20,197 bases of DNA, taken from positions 1 through 20,197 of the IMG/VR virus record IMGVR_UViG_3300025128_000460; one strand, given 5' to 3'. Made by a program: the position numbers and the translations under genes. The notes beneath the pieces were generated by a model that ran no database searches, was not told the DNA's origin, and saw only the letters and a list, made by a program, of their open reading frames with translations. Source of the stretch: a virus. Positions 1-7,619 of this stretch are shown here, one piece after another; the stretch's first letter is position 1; each line of letters starts with the position of its first letter.

Positions 1-190
1 ATCATCCGACCCGTCACCCCCCTAACGCGCATCGCCTACCCGTCTACTATATATAGAGAAACGCTCAAATAATTACCTACTTTTTACATTTGTCCGACAA
101 TACATATCCTCTCTTCTCCCTTTTTTCTCCCTGAATGATGTCAGGAGTCCCATACCCCAAAAAAATTTTTCTAAAAAATCCGACTTTTTT
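1..190. other. AT-rich non-coding region upstream of the packaging genes
   Basis: No convincing gene lies here. The first + strand frame is open from base 1 to a TAA at 70-72, so the last 23 codons of an upstream gene are possible but unsupported. A short inverted repeat TTGTC-C-GACAA lies at 90-100, and CCTGA/TCAGG (130-134 and 141-145) could form a weak hairpin. Positions 159-190 are runs of A and T. An A6/T6 pairing around TCCGAC there is too weak to call a terminator. Confidence 0.5.
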
Positions 191-209
191 GTTGACATCA
201 TTTGTCAAC
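191..209. promoter_or_regulatory. Perfect 7-5-7 inverted repeat, candidate operator
   Basis: GTTGACA and TGTCAAC are exact reverse complements separated by TCATT. The repeat spans about -44 to -26 of the promoter inferred from the extended -10 at 220-228, so it covers the -35 region. A dimeric repressor or activator bound here would control the packaging/structural operon. The symmetry is seen directly. The operator role is inference, and no regulator gene is in the window. Confidence 0.5.
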
Positions 210-228
210 CCCTTCACCATGCTATAAT
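202..228 (+). promoter_or_regulatory. Sigma70-type promoter with extended -10
   Basis: TATAAT at 223-228 is preceded by TG-C (220-222), giving a perfect extended -10 element, TGnTATAAT. A near-consensus -35, TTGTCA, sits at 202-207 with a 15-bp spacer. That spacer is short, but an extended -10 tolerates a poor -35. The start of transcription would be near 234-236. This is the only good promoter seen ahead of the terminase and the likely driver of the long downstream gene train. Confidence 0.6.
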
Positions 229-234
229 CACCAA

Positions 235-360
235 AGTTAACAGAGAACATCAATAGAAGGCTTTCGATTCTGATGTTCTCCTAGATTGCCCCTCTGGGTT
301 CCGGGGCAATCGTAATCATACGAATGAATACGTCTTACCAGAGGACGTTCTATAGAAACT
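235..360 (+). promoter_or_regulatory. Structured 5' leader of the terminase operon
   Basis: About 125 nt lie between the predicted transcription start and the first gene. They hold three successive hairpins. The first is a perfect 10-bp stem, GAGAACATCA (243-252) with TGATGTTCTC (271-280). The second is a perfect 9-bp stem, GATTGCCCC (284-292) with GGGGCAATC (303-311). The third is ACGTC (330-334) with GACGT (344-348), which places the GAGG at 341-344 in its loop and stem edge. No hairpin is followed by a T-run, so these are not simple terminators. A translation-control or RNA-stabilising leader is inferred. Confidence 0.5.
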
Positions 361-1884
361 TTGACGGCTGATTCTATGCCTTTAGATCGCATTGATCCTG
401 ATCTTTTAAAAAAGATACCTAACCTCCCTATAGAAGAGCAGAAAGAAATTCTCTCTTTGATTGAGGAGTTAGAACAGGCTGAGAAGAAAGAAGTAGCAAA
501 AGACTCGTTTCTAGGATTCACTAAGAATGTGTGGCCCGCTTTTATTGAAGGTAGGCACCACAAGATCATGGCTGAAGCCTTTGAGAGGGTTGCTAGAGGT
601 GAATTGAAGCGTTTGATCGTGAATATGCCGCCTAGGCATACGAAGTCTGAGTTTGCTTCCTATCTACTCCCGGCTTGGTTCTTGGGCAAGTATCCTGAGA
701 AGAAGATCATACAGACGGCACATACCGCAGAGTTGAGTGTGGGTTTTGGTAGAAAGGTTAGAAACCTAGTCGATAGTGATGATTTCAAGAACATATTCTC
801 TAAAGTTGCCTTACGGGCTGACTCCAAGGCTGCTGGCCGATGGAGTACCAACGAAGGTGGCGAGTACTTCGCTATCGGTGTTGGTGGTGCGGTAACAGGA
901 AAGGGCGCTGATCTTCTTATAATCGACGATCCCCATAGCGAGCAGGAGGGTCAGAGCGCAGACCCATCAGTTTTTGATAAGGTCTATGAATGGTACACAT
1001 CCGGCCCTAGGCAGCGTTTGCAGCCCGGAGGAGCCATCGTTATGGTGATGACTCGCTGGCACAAAAGGGATTTGACTGGGCAGATCATTAAATCGTCCGT
1101 TCAACGCTCTGGCACCGATGAATGGGAAGTAATCGAGTTCCCGGCGATTATGCCTTCAGGTAAGGCGCTGTGGCCTGAGTTCTGGTCGATAGAGGAATTA
1201 ACCTCATTAAGGAACGAACTGCCTTCTCCTAAATGGAACGCGCAGTATCAACAAAACCCAACATCCGAAGAGGGTGCGCTGGTCAAACGGGAATGGTGGA
1301 AAGAATGGGAAGAAGATTCCCCGCCTCCCTGTGAGTTTATTATACAGTCTTGGGATACGGCTTTCTTAAAGACCCAACGTGCAGACTACTCGGCCTGTAC
1401 CACTTGGGGAGTCTTTTACAAGCCGGATGACGAAGGACTGCAACAACCGAATATAATACTGATGGATGCTTATAAGGAACGCCTTGAGTTTCCAGAGTTA
1501 AAGAAGACCGCATTTGAGTTCTATAAACATTGGGAACCGGATGCATTTGTGGTGGAGGCTAAAGCAGCCGGAACACCATTGATCTTTGAGTTGCGAGCTA
1601 TGGGCATTCCTGTCGCTGAGTATACCCCCTCCAGAGGGAATGATAAGATAGCTCGTGTTAACGCCGTGGCGGATCTCTTTGCAAGTGGTATTGTCTGGGC
1701 TCCTCAAACCAGATTTGCAGAAGAGGTTATCGAGGAATTCGCTGCTTTTCCGGCAGGAGAGCATGACGACTTGGTAGACTCTTCTACTCAAGCTTTGCTT
1801 AGATTCCGTCAGGGCGGTTTTTTAAGATTAACATCCGATGAGGATGAAGAGCCGTTTTACAACAGAAAGGCTAATTACTACTAA
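361..1884 (+). CDS. terL: Terminase large subunit (packaging ATPase and nuclease)
   Basis: This is the motor that packs phage DNA into the prohead through the portal and cuts the concatemer. The ATPase half has a Walker A-like NMPPRHTKS (about residues 88-96) and a Walker B LLIIDD (185-190). The C-terminal RNase H-like nuclease half shows acidic residues at D332 (SWDTA), E399 (VVEAKAAG) and D469/D470/D473 (HDDLVDS). The length of 507 aa is normal for the family. The start is uncertain: TTG at 361 lies about 15 nt after AGAGGA (340-345), while ATG at 376 has no Shine-Dalgarno sequence. The gene opens the operon and overlaps the next gene by 1 base. No small terminase subunit is visible; it may lie outside the window. 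Confidence 0.95.
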   Translation: MTADSMPLDRIDPDLLKKIPNLPIEEQKEILSLIEELEQAEKKEVAKDSFLGFTKNVWPAFIEGRHHKIMAEAFERVARGELKRLIVNMPPRHTKSEFASYLLPAWFLGKYPEKKIIQTAHTAELSVGFGRKVRNLVDSDDFKNIFSKVALRADSKAAGRWSTNEGGEYFAIGVGGAVTGKGADLLIIDDPHSEQEGQSADPSVFDKVYEWYTSGPRQRLQPGGAIVMVMTRWHKRDLTGQIIKSSVQRSGTDEWEVIEFPAIMPSGKALWPEFWSIEELTSLRNELPSPKWNAQYQQNPTSEEGALVKREWWKEWEEDSPPPCEFIIQSWDTAFLKTQRADYSACTTWGVFYKPDDEGLQQPNIILMDAYKERLEFPELKKTAFEFYKHWEPDAFVVEAKAAGTPLIFELRAMGIPVAEYTPSRGNDKIARVNAVADLFASGIVWAPQTRFAEEVIEEFAAFPAGEHDDLVDSSTQALLRFRQGGFLRLTSDEDEEPFYNRKANYY

Positions 1885-2576
1885 TGGCTTTCTTACAAAG
1901 CAATATCCCGCATTTTAAATGCTGGGTTAGAAAGGAATACACACACAATCACCAGAAGTATCATGGCGAGTTTATCCATGCAATGGCGATTGCAGTTACA
2001 TCAATCCCGTGTCGATGCTTGAGCTTCCAGATGATATTTACTGGCGCTGAGACTTATGACACGGACGAGCCTAACGTTCATGGCGGTGCCATGTGGGCTA
2101 GGATGCCGATTACAGGTTTAGTGGCAGATACGCCGCTTCAGGAATGGCCTGAGCCAATGCCGGTGTGGGCAGCGCAGCCTTGGGATTGCTCGTCAAGGAC
2201 ACATAGCGTCTATGTCTTGGACAGGGCGACACCGTGTCCTTGGCTTGCCAAGATTGATAACGAGTTCTACCCAGCCAAGTATTACTTCACGGTAGACTAC
2301 ACTGACTCGGAAATAGCAGACGACCCAGCCCAGCACAAGCAAGCCCATGTAATGGAGTTATTGGATGCCGGCAAGTGGACAGGTAATATCGTGGCACTGC
2401 CTAACAATCGTGTTAGGGTCACACATCCTGCTTGGTTTGAGGTTGGAGAGGGTGCGCCAGACTTTAGGCCATCACAATATATTCATTACAGCAAGTCAGA
2501 CCTAGACTACACGCTGGATGTAAACAAGGTTTTTGATAACTTATATGCAGAGGGTTCGGATGAAGAAGAAGACTAA
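1884..2576 (+). CDS. Unknown protein between terminase and portal
   Basis: This 230-aa protein starts at the ATG that shares one base with the terminase stop, so it is translationally coupled to it. It is rich in aromatic residues, histidine and proline, has no signal peptide or membrane segment, and ends in an acidic tail (EGSDEEED). Recognisable blocks include FIHAMAIAV near residue 30, GGAMWARMPI near 68 and ALPNNRVRVTHPAWF near 170. I recall similar proteins at this position in marine phage contigs but know of no assigned function. The place between terminase and portal suggests a role in packaging or head assembly, which is inference. Confidence 0.8.
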   Translation: MAFLQSNIPHFKCWVRKEYTHNHQKYHGEFIHAMAIAVTSIPCRCLSFQMIFTGAETYDTDEPNVHGGAMWARMPITGLVADTPLQEWPEPMPVWAAQPWDCSSRTHSVYVLDRATPCPWLAKIDNEFYPAKYYFTVDYTDSEIADDPAQHKQAHVMELLDAGKWTGNIVALPNNRVRVTHPAWFEVGEGAPDFRPSQYIHYSKSDLDYTLDVNKVFDNLYAEGSDEEED

Positions 2577-2862
2577 AGGTTACTCAGCGGGTGGCAGGAT
2601 GAAAAGCAAGATGAGTCCAAAGATGATGACTGGTGGCGGCAAGGTTAGGATGAGCACTAAGATGATGGCAGGTGGAGGTAAAACCACAGTCTCTGTAAAA
2701 GGTGATGACAGCATTACCCCCGGATTTTCTGCTAAAGCTCAAGAAAGACGCAAAAGAAAAGCGGCTGAAAAGAAAAAAATGGCTGGAGGCGGCAAAGTCC
2801 CTAAGACTGTTGCTAGAGGCAGTGGTGCGGCTAGGACACAGTATTTTAGGAAAAACGGCTAA
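2560..2862 (+). CDS. Small basic protein with Met-Gly-Gly-Gly-Lys repeats
   Basis: This is a 100-aa, very basic, low-complexity protein. The motif AGG(R/G) or GGGK recurs four times (YSAGGRM, MMTGGGK, MMAGGGK, KMAGGGK), and the C-terminus reads VARGSGAARTQYFRKNG. ATG 2560 is chosen because AGAGGG lies about 5 nt upstream. A TTG at 2533 and an ATG at 2545 in the same frame would add 9 or 5 residues. The start overlaps the 3' end of the previous gene, and the stop abuts the portal start. No enzyme signature is seen. The composition suits nucleic-acid or virion-interior binding, but function is unknown. Confidence 0.7.
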   Translation: MKKKTKGYSAGGRMKSKMSPKMMTGGGKVRMSTKMMAGGGKTTVSVKGDDSITPGFSAKAQERRKRKAAEKKKMAGGGKVPKTVARGSGAARTQYFRKNG

Positions 2863-5418
2863 GTGGCAGTAGATCGCCCCTTACAGACTCCTGATGGCCC
2901 AAATCCCTTTGCGGGTGGTCAGGATGCAATTGAGGTTGAAATTGTCAACCCTGAGTCCGTTTCGATTGAAACGCCCGATGGTGGCGTATTGCTGGATTTT
3001 GATCCAGAAGGCCCGATGGGCCGAATTCCGCATGATGCTAATTTAGCGGAGTACATTGAAGATACAGATCTTTTTTCAATTTCTCAGGATTTGATCGGTT
3101 CTTATAAAGCTGACAAAGAAAGCCGTTCAGACTGGGAAAGAGCATATATTGAAGGTTTGGACTTGTTGGGTCTCAAGCATGAAGACCGGACAACTCCTTG
3201 GGACGGAGCGTGTGGCGTATTTCACCCCTTGCTAACAGAATCCGTTATACGTTTCCAATCCCAAGCTATTCAGGAAATCTTCCCCGCTGGCGGCCCAGTT
3301 AAAACAAGCATTGTCGGGGTAGTAGATACTGAGAAAGAAAAACAAGCACATCGTGTTCAGGACTACTTGAACTACCTGTTAACTGAGAAAATGACCGAGT
3401 ACAGGTCGGAAACAGAGAAGATGCTTTTCTCTCTACCACTGGCGGGTAGTGCTTTTAGGAAGGTTTACTATGATCCTAATATGGCAAGACCTTGTAGTAT
3501 GTTTGTCCCGGCAGAAGACTTTGTGGTTAGCTATGGAGCGTCAGACCTAGAGACTTGTGAACGCGCAACTCATGTAATGAAGCGCAGCTCTAACGATGTT
3601 CGTAAACTGCAAGTATCCGGTTTCTATGTTGATGTTGATTTGCCATCACCCACACCCGATGTGGATGAGATTGAAAGAAAATATAATGAGTTAACGGGAG
3701 ACTCCGCTAACTATGATCTTGACTCGAGGCACACTATTCTTGAGGTTCAGGTCAATCTAGACCTTCCCGGCTTTGAAGATACCGAGAAGGGAGAAGAGAC
3801 AGGCATACAGTTACCGTATGTAGTAAGCATTGACCTGTCTTCACGAACGATTTTATCGATTAGACGTAACTGGTACGAGGATGATCCTGCTAAGTTAAAG
3901 CGTGAACACTTCGTTCATTACCAGTATATGCCCGGATTAGGGTTTTACGGCTTCGGATTGATCCATATGATTGGTGGATTGGCTAAATCAGCCACTTCAC
4001 TACTTAGGCAATTAGTTGATGCGGGTACATTATCCAACTTACCCGGAGGCTTGAAGTCCAGAGGGCTTAGAATCAAGGGTGATGACACGCCAATCATGCC
4101 CGGAGAGTTCCGAGATGTAGACGTTCCCGGTGGAGCGATCAAAGATAACATCAGTTTCTTGCCGTACAAGGAGCCAAGCTCCGTTTTATACCAGTTACTA
4201 GGCGATATCGTCGAAGAAGGACGAAGATTTGCCTCTGCTGCTGACGTAAAAGCAGCGGATATGAACGCTGAAGCCCCTGTTGGGACGACTTTAGCGATAC
4301 TAGAACGCTCTATGAAGGTGATGAGTGCGGTTCAGGCCCGCTTACACGCCTCTATGAGGTCAGAATTAAAGCTTTTATCGAATATTGTGCGGGACTTCGG
4401 CCCTTCATCTTATCCCTACCTTCCAGATGAGGAGCCGATAACCCGTCAAGACTTCGATGATCGCGTAGATATCATTCCAGTCAGCGATCCTAACGCCGGA
4501 ACGATGGCACAGCGCATTATGCAGTACCAAGCGGCCCTACAATTAGCCCAACAAGCGCCAGAAATGTACGATTTGCCGCTTTTACACCGCCAAATGCTGG
4601 AAATCCTGAATATTCAGGACGCAGACAAGATTGTTCCGCTTGAAGATGAAATAAAACCGACTGATCCGGTTAGTGAGAACATGAATATCATTAATGGAGA
4701 GCCGGTTAAGGCGTTTATCTACCAAGATCACGAAGCGCACATACAAACACACATGGCAATGGCCCAAGACCCGCAGATCCAAGAAATTATGGGCAAAAGT
4801 CCTAATGCTCAGAAGGTTATGGCGCAAATGGCTGCCCATATACAAGAACATTTGGCGTTTAAGTACCGTCAAGAGGTTGAAAAGCAGCTTGGAGTGGAGC
4901 TTCCGCCCCCTGACCAGCCTTTACCAGAAGATATTGAGTACAGAATCTCCAGATTGGTGGCTCCTGCGGCAGAACAAGTCCTTCAGCAGGGTCAACAGCA
5001 ACAACAACAGAAACAAGCTCAAGAACAGGCTCAAGACCCTGTTATCCAGATGCAGCAGCAAGAGCTTCAGATTAAACAACAGCAAGCTCAGACTAAAGCC
5101 CAGACAGAAATGGCTAAAATACAAATCGATATGCAGAAAACCGCTGATAAGTCTTCTATTGAAAGGGAGAGAATGAATCAGCAAGAGCGTATCGAGATGG
5201 CTAAGATTGACGCGAAGAGAGAGGCTGAGATGTCTAAGGAAGAGATGGAGCGTGATCGACTTGAGTCTAATGAAGAAATGCAAGAAGCCAAGCTTGGTCT
5301 TGAACTAGCCAAACAGGTGATGGAAAACGAAAGACAAGCAGAAGAAGTCTCTTCAAAAGAAACGATAGAAGGATTTAAGGCTGGCGTTCAGACGGCACGA
5401 GATTTAAGAAATGAGTGA
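2863..5418 (+). CDS. Portal protein, long form with Gln-rich C-terminal helix
   Basis: The portal is the dodecameric ring at one capsid vertex through which DNA enters and leaves. The 851-aa length, the position after the terminase and the core fit a podovirus-type portal. The core runs from DWERAYIEGLDLLGL near residue 90, through FHPLLTESVIRFQSQA near 119, to the helical LLGDIVEEGRRFASAADV near 443. From about residue 708 there is a glutamine tract followed by about 140 residues of charged, heptad-like helix, probably the coiled-coil barrel reaching into the capsid. The start is GTG at 2863, directly after the previous stop. The gene overlaps the next by 8 bases. Portal identity is firm; the exact subfamily is not. 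Confidence 0.9.
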   Translation: MAVDRPLQTPDGPNPFAGGQDAIEVEIVNPESVSIETPDGGVLLDFDPEGPMGRIPHDANLAEYIEDTDLFSISQDLIGSYKADKESRSDWERAYIEGLDLLGLKHEDRTTPWDGACGVFHPLLTESVIRFQSQAIQEIFPAGGPVKTSIVGVVDTEKEKQAHRVQDYLNYLLTEKMTEYRSETEKMLFSLPLAGSAFRKVYYDPNMARPCSMFVPAEDFVVSYGASDLETCERATHVMKRSSNDVRKLQVSGFYVDVDLPSPTPDVDEIERKYNELTGDSANYDLDSRHTILEVQVNLDLPGFEDTEKGEETGIQLPYVVSIDLSSRTILSIRRNWYEDDPAKLKREHFVHYQYMPGLGFYGFGLIHMIGGLAKSATSLLRQLVDAGTLSNLPGGLKSRGLRIKGDDTPIMPGEFRDVDVPGGAIKDNISFLPYKEPSSVLYQLLGDIVEEGRRFASAADVKAADMNAEAPVGTTLAILERSMKVMSAVQARLHASMRSELKLLSNIVRDFGPSSYPYLPDEEPITRQDFDDRVDIIPVSDPNAGTMAQRIMQYQAALQLAQQAPEMYDLPLLHRQMLEILNIQDADKIVPLEDEIKPTDPVSENMNIINGEPVKAFIYQDHEAHIQTHMAMAQDPQIQEIMGKSPNAQKVMAQMAAHIQEHLAFKYRQEVEKQLGVELPPPDQPLPEDIEYRISRLVAPAAEQVLQQGQQQQQQKQAQEQAQDPVIQMQQQELQIKQQQAQTKAQTEMAKIQIDMQKTADKSSIERERMNQQERIEMAKIDAKREAEMSKEEMERDRLESNEEMQEAKLGLELAKQVMENERQAEEVSSKETIEGFKAGVQTARDLRNE

Positions 5419-5611
5419 TCTGGTATCAGATAACTTGTTTGAAGCCGTTAGAAAGGGTATAAGGGCGCAGATGAATGAGATGAGCGACCACATCAGTGGA
5501 GGTGGTTGTTCTGATTTTAGCGAATACTCTAAGTGTTGCGGGATCATACAGGGTCTGGCAATAGCTGAGAGAGAACTTCTCGACCTAAAAGAAAGGTACG
5601 AGAAAGCATAA
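5411..5611 (+). CDS. Unknown 66-aa protein after the portal
   Basis: This is a small acidic-neutral protein, probably mostly helical (LFEAVRKGIRAQMNEMSDHI at the start, LAIAERELLDLKERYEKA at the end). A short central loop, GGGCSDFSEYSKCCG, carries three cysteines. It begins inside the portal reading frame and overlaps its end by 8 bases, which favours coupled translation. There is no membrane segment or signal peptide. I recall similar short proteins next to portals in marine phages, but no function is known to me. A metal-binding or disulfide role for the cysteines is only a possibility. Confidence 0.75.
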   Translation: MSDLVSDNLFEAVRKGIRAQMNEMSDHISGGGCSDFSEYSKCCGIIQGLAIAERELLDLKERYEKA

Positions 5612-5615
5612 TTCT

Positions 5616-5657
5616 CCGCATAAGCGGTGCAACGCGACTCTGGACGCGAATTTCCAG
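5616..5657 (+). promoter_or_regulatory. Two small hairpins in a 63-nt intergenic gap
   Basis: CCGC-ATAA-GCGG (5616-5627) and CTGGA/TCCAG (5640-5644 and 5653-5657) can form two short stems in the gap ahead of the GroES-like gene. Neither is followed by a T-run. They are unusual because almost every other gap here is absent. They may be an RNA processing or stability signal. The pairing is seen, but the function is not. Confidence 0.25.
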
Positions 5658-5674
5658 TGCAAAAGGTATAACTA

Positions 5675-6070
5675 ATGGCTGAAACATTAGCAATCGAAGA
5701 AGAGAGTTTGAAGCAAGAAGCTGAAGACGCTCGAAGCGCTAATCAATTACCTGACCCGAAAGGGTATAAAGTGTTAATTGCTTTGCCAGAACCAGAAGAA
5801 AAGACGGATGGAGGAATCCTGAAGGCTGTTCAAACGCTGCAACAAGAAGAAGTGGGATCAATCGTAGGCTTTGTTCTAAAGTTAGGGCCAGATGCTTATA
5901 GCGATTCACAGCGTTTCCCTTCTGGCCCCTACTGTAAAGAAGGGGATTGGATATTAATGCGTTCTTATTCAGGCACCAGATTCAAGGTGCATGACCGAGA
6001 ATTCCGTTTAATCAATGACGATAGCATTGAAGCTGTTGTTGAAGATCCAAGAGGCATTGTTAAGGTATGA
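5675..6070 (+). CDS. GroES-like co-chaperonin
   Basis: The 131-aa protein matches the Cpn10/GroES fold pattern. GYKVLIALPEPEEKTDGGIL (residues 30-49) aligns with the first strand and the GroEL-binding mobile loop of GroES. It is followed by VGSIVGFVLKLGPDA (60-74), the basic-acidic insert SQRFPSGPYCKEGDWILMR (78-96) and the closing strand FKVHDREFRLINDDSIEAVV (103-122). GroES caps GroEL and helps it fold proteins. Phage versions such as T4 gp31 replace or modify the host cap so that large capsid proteins fit. About 29 extra N-terminal residues are acidic. No GroEL gene is in the window, so host GroEL would be the partner. It sits just before the scaffold and capsid genes and overlaps the scaffold by 4 bases. 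Confidence 0.85.
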   Translation: MAETLAIEEESLKQEAEDARSANQLPDPKGYKVLIALPEPEEKTDGGILKAVQTLQQEEVGSIVGFVLKLGPDAYSDSQRFPSGPYCKEGDWILMRSYSGTRFKVHDREFRLINDDSIEAVVEDPRGIVKV

Positions 6071-7125
6071 GTGAGCTGCAACAGGAACTGGAGACTGATT
6101 CTCCTGCAAGTGCTGAAGAGAAATTCTTTGGCGTTAAAACAACTATTGGTAAGAAAGGCGAGGTTAGCCAGCAAGAGTCGGACTCAGAGGTCTCAGACGT
6201 TGAGTACGAAATTGTTGATGACAGGCCGCCTGAAGACCGAAGACCACCAAAATCGTCAGCTTCTCCTCAAGATGAAGATGATGAGTTAAGTGGTTATAGC
6301 GAAAAAGTTAAGAAGCGAATCAATAAGCTGCGTTACGAGCAAAACGAGGAACGTAGGCAACGAGAAGCTTCTGAAAGGATGCGAGATGAAGCGGTAAAGA
6401 TCGCTCAAGTCCTCGCAAACAAAAACAAAGAGTATGAAGCTTTAATCAATCGAGGCGAAGGCGCATTGATTAATACTGTTAAGCAGAAAGCTGAAATGAC
6501 TCTTGAAAACGCCAGATCTAAGTATAAGAAGGCGTATGAAGAGGGGGATACGGACAACGTAGTCTCTGCTCAGGAACAATTGATGAAGGCTCAGGCAGAG
6601 CTAACAGAGGCTGAACGGTATGAAGACAGCTTGCCCCAGCAGGGTCAGTGGCAACCACCACCCCCTCAACAGCAAGCGTATCAACCGCAACCCCCTGTAG
6701 CACCAGCGGTTTCGCAGGAAGTGCCTCCGCCTGAACCTTCTCCAGAATCGTCAGCTTGGGCTGAACGCAATCCTTGGTTTATGAATCCAGAAAATAAAGC
6801 AATGACTGCGACAGCTTATGGCTTACATGAGGAGGCGTTGAGAGATCATGGGTTAAGACCTAATTCTCCTCAATACTTCCAGTATGTGGATAATGGTATG
6901 AGAGGTTCATACCCAGATTTTGGATGGCAGGATGAAAGCGATACAGATGGACGTACCGCGACTGTGACTGCCAACCAGCCCTCGTCGGTGGTGGCACCTT
7001 CCGCAAGGAATAATGGTGCTAAACCGCGCAAAGTACAGCTAACGTCCACTCAGGTAGCTCTCGCCAAGCGACTTGGGTTAACCAATGAACAGTATGCAAA
7101 AGAACTCATTAAGGGGAATTTTTGA
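6067..7125 (+). CDS. Capsid scaffolding protein
   Basis: Scaffolds guide assembly of the capsid shell and then leave or are degraded. This 352-aa protein has the typical layout. It has an acidic N-terminal part (to about residue 75), a long charged coiled coil (about 78-187, starting at the basic VKKRINKLRYEQNEERR), a Pro/Gln-rich linker (190-227), and a short basic helical C-terminus (about 319-350) suited to binding the capsid protein. It lies between portal and major capsid protein, the usual place. The start ATG overlaps the GroES-like stop (ATGA), and its stop shares a base with the next start. The assignment rests on architecture and position rather than on a motif. Confidence 0.8.
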   Translation: MSELQQELETDSPASAEEKFFGVKTTIGKKGEVSQQESDSEVSDVEYEIVDDRPPEDRRPPKSSASPQDEDDELSGYSEKVKKRINKLRYEQNEERRQREASERMRDEAVKIAQVLANKNKEYEALINRGEGALINTVKQKAEMTLENARSKYKKAYEEGDTDNVVSAQEQLMKAQAELTEAERYEDSLPQQGQWQPPPPQQQAYQPQPPVAPAVSQEVPPPEPSPESSAWAERNPWFMNPENKAMTATAYGLHEEALRDHGLRPNSPQYFQYVDNGMRGSYPDFGWQDESDTDGRTATVTANQPSSVVAPSARNNGAKPRKVQLTSTQVALAKRLGLTNEQYAKELIKGNF

Positions 7126-7577
7126 TGTCTGAAGAGCGCACACCAAGAAACAATACTTCGCGTAAAGCGGATGAGAGACCGAGCGATAAGTGGATACCAG
7201 CTTCAACGCTGCCAGATCCAGAACCACAAGAGGGTTGGGTTTTCCGATGGGTACGAACCAGTATCCTTGGACAAGCAGACAACACTCATGTTTCGCAGAT
7301 GTTTAGAGAAGGTTGGAGTCCTTGTAAGGCCGAAGACCATCCTGAGCTAAAACTGCAACCAGATGTTGGTTCTAAGTTTGAAGGCAATCTTGAGGTAGGT
7401 GGTTTGCTTTTATGCAAAGCTCCCGCAGAAACAATGGCTGCCAGAGAGGCTCATTTCCAGAATATGGCAAATGACCAGATGGATTCCGTTGATAATAACT
7501 TTATGCGCGAAAACGACCCTCGTATGCCTCTGTTAAATCCAGAGAGAAGTACGAGAACAACTTTTGGTAGAGACTAA
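7125..7577 (+). CDS. Unknown head-region protein
   Basis: A soluble 150-aa protein starts at ATG 7125, with AAGGGG at 7111-7116 about 8 nt upstream. A TTG at 7122 would add one residue. A disordered N-terminus (first 20 residues) precedes a compact region with WIPASTLPDPEPQEGWVFRWVRT and REGWSPCKAEDHPEL. It ends in MPLLNPERSTRTTFGRD, an extended basic tail. No catalytic motif is seen. The slot between scaffold and capsid proteins suggests a virion or assembly factor. I recall related proteins in marine phage head modules, without a known function. Confidence 0.75.
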   Translation: MSEERTPRNNTSRKADERPSDKWIPASTLPDPEPQEGWVFRWVRTSILGQADNTHVSQMFREGWSPCKAEDHPELKLQPDVGSKFEGNLEVGGLLLCKAPAETMAAREAHFQNMANDQMDSVDNNFMRENDPRMPLLNPERSTRTTFGRD

Positions 7578-7593
7578 CCCAAGTTGCTGGGTT
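7576..7593 (+). terminator. Weak hairpin before the decoration-protein gene
   Basis: AACCCA (7576-7581) pairs perfectly with TGGGTT (7588-7593) around a 6-nt loop, followed only by GTTTCTATAAT. The stem starts inside the stop codon of the preceding gene. The T-tract is poor, so termination would be partial at best. A role in RNA processing or in protecting the capsid-gene transcript is an alternative. Confidence 0.3.
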
Positions 7594-7619
7594 GTTTCTA
7601 TAATTAAAGGAGGTCATTT

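Noticed and set aside
155-190. A/T runs as an intrinsic terminator
   Set aside because: The only pairing is A6/T6 around six bases, with no GC stem, so it would not be stable.
192-228. TTGACA (192-197) paired with TATAAT (223-228)
   Set aside because: The 25-bp spacer is too long. The TTGTCA at 202-207 with the extended -10 is the better reading.
237-569. Minus-strand 110-codon frame over the leader and terminase start
   Set aside because: It overlaps the hairpins and the well-supported terminase frame, and shows no domain or ribosome site.
4694-5176. 160-codon + strand frame inside the portal gene
   Set aside because: It is an alternate frame of the portal's Gln/Lys-rich C-terminal region, with a basic low-complexity product and no own ribosome site.
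7599-7604. TATAAT as a promoter for the decoration and capsid genes
   Set aside because: It has no -35 at proper distance, and a transcript starting from it would begin after the Shine-Dalgarno sequence at 7607-7614.
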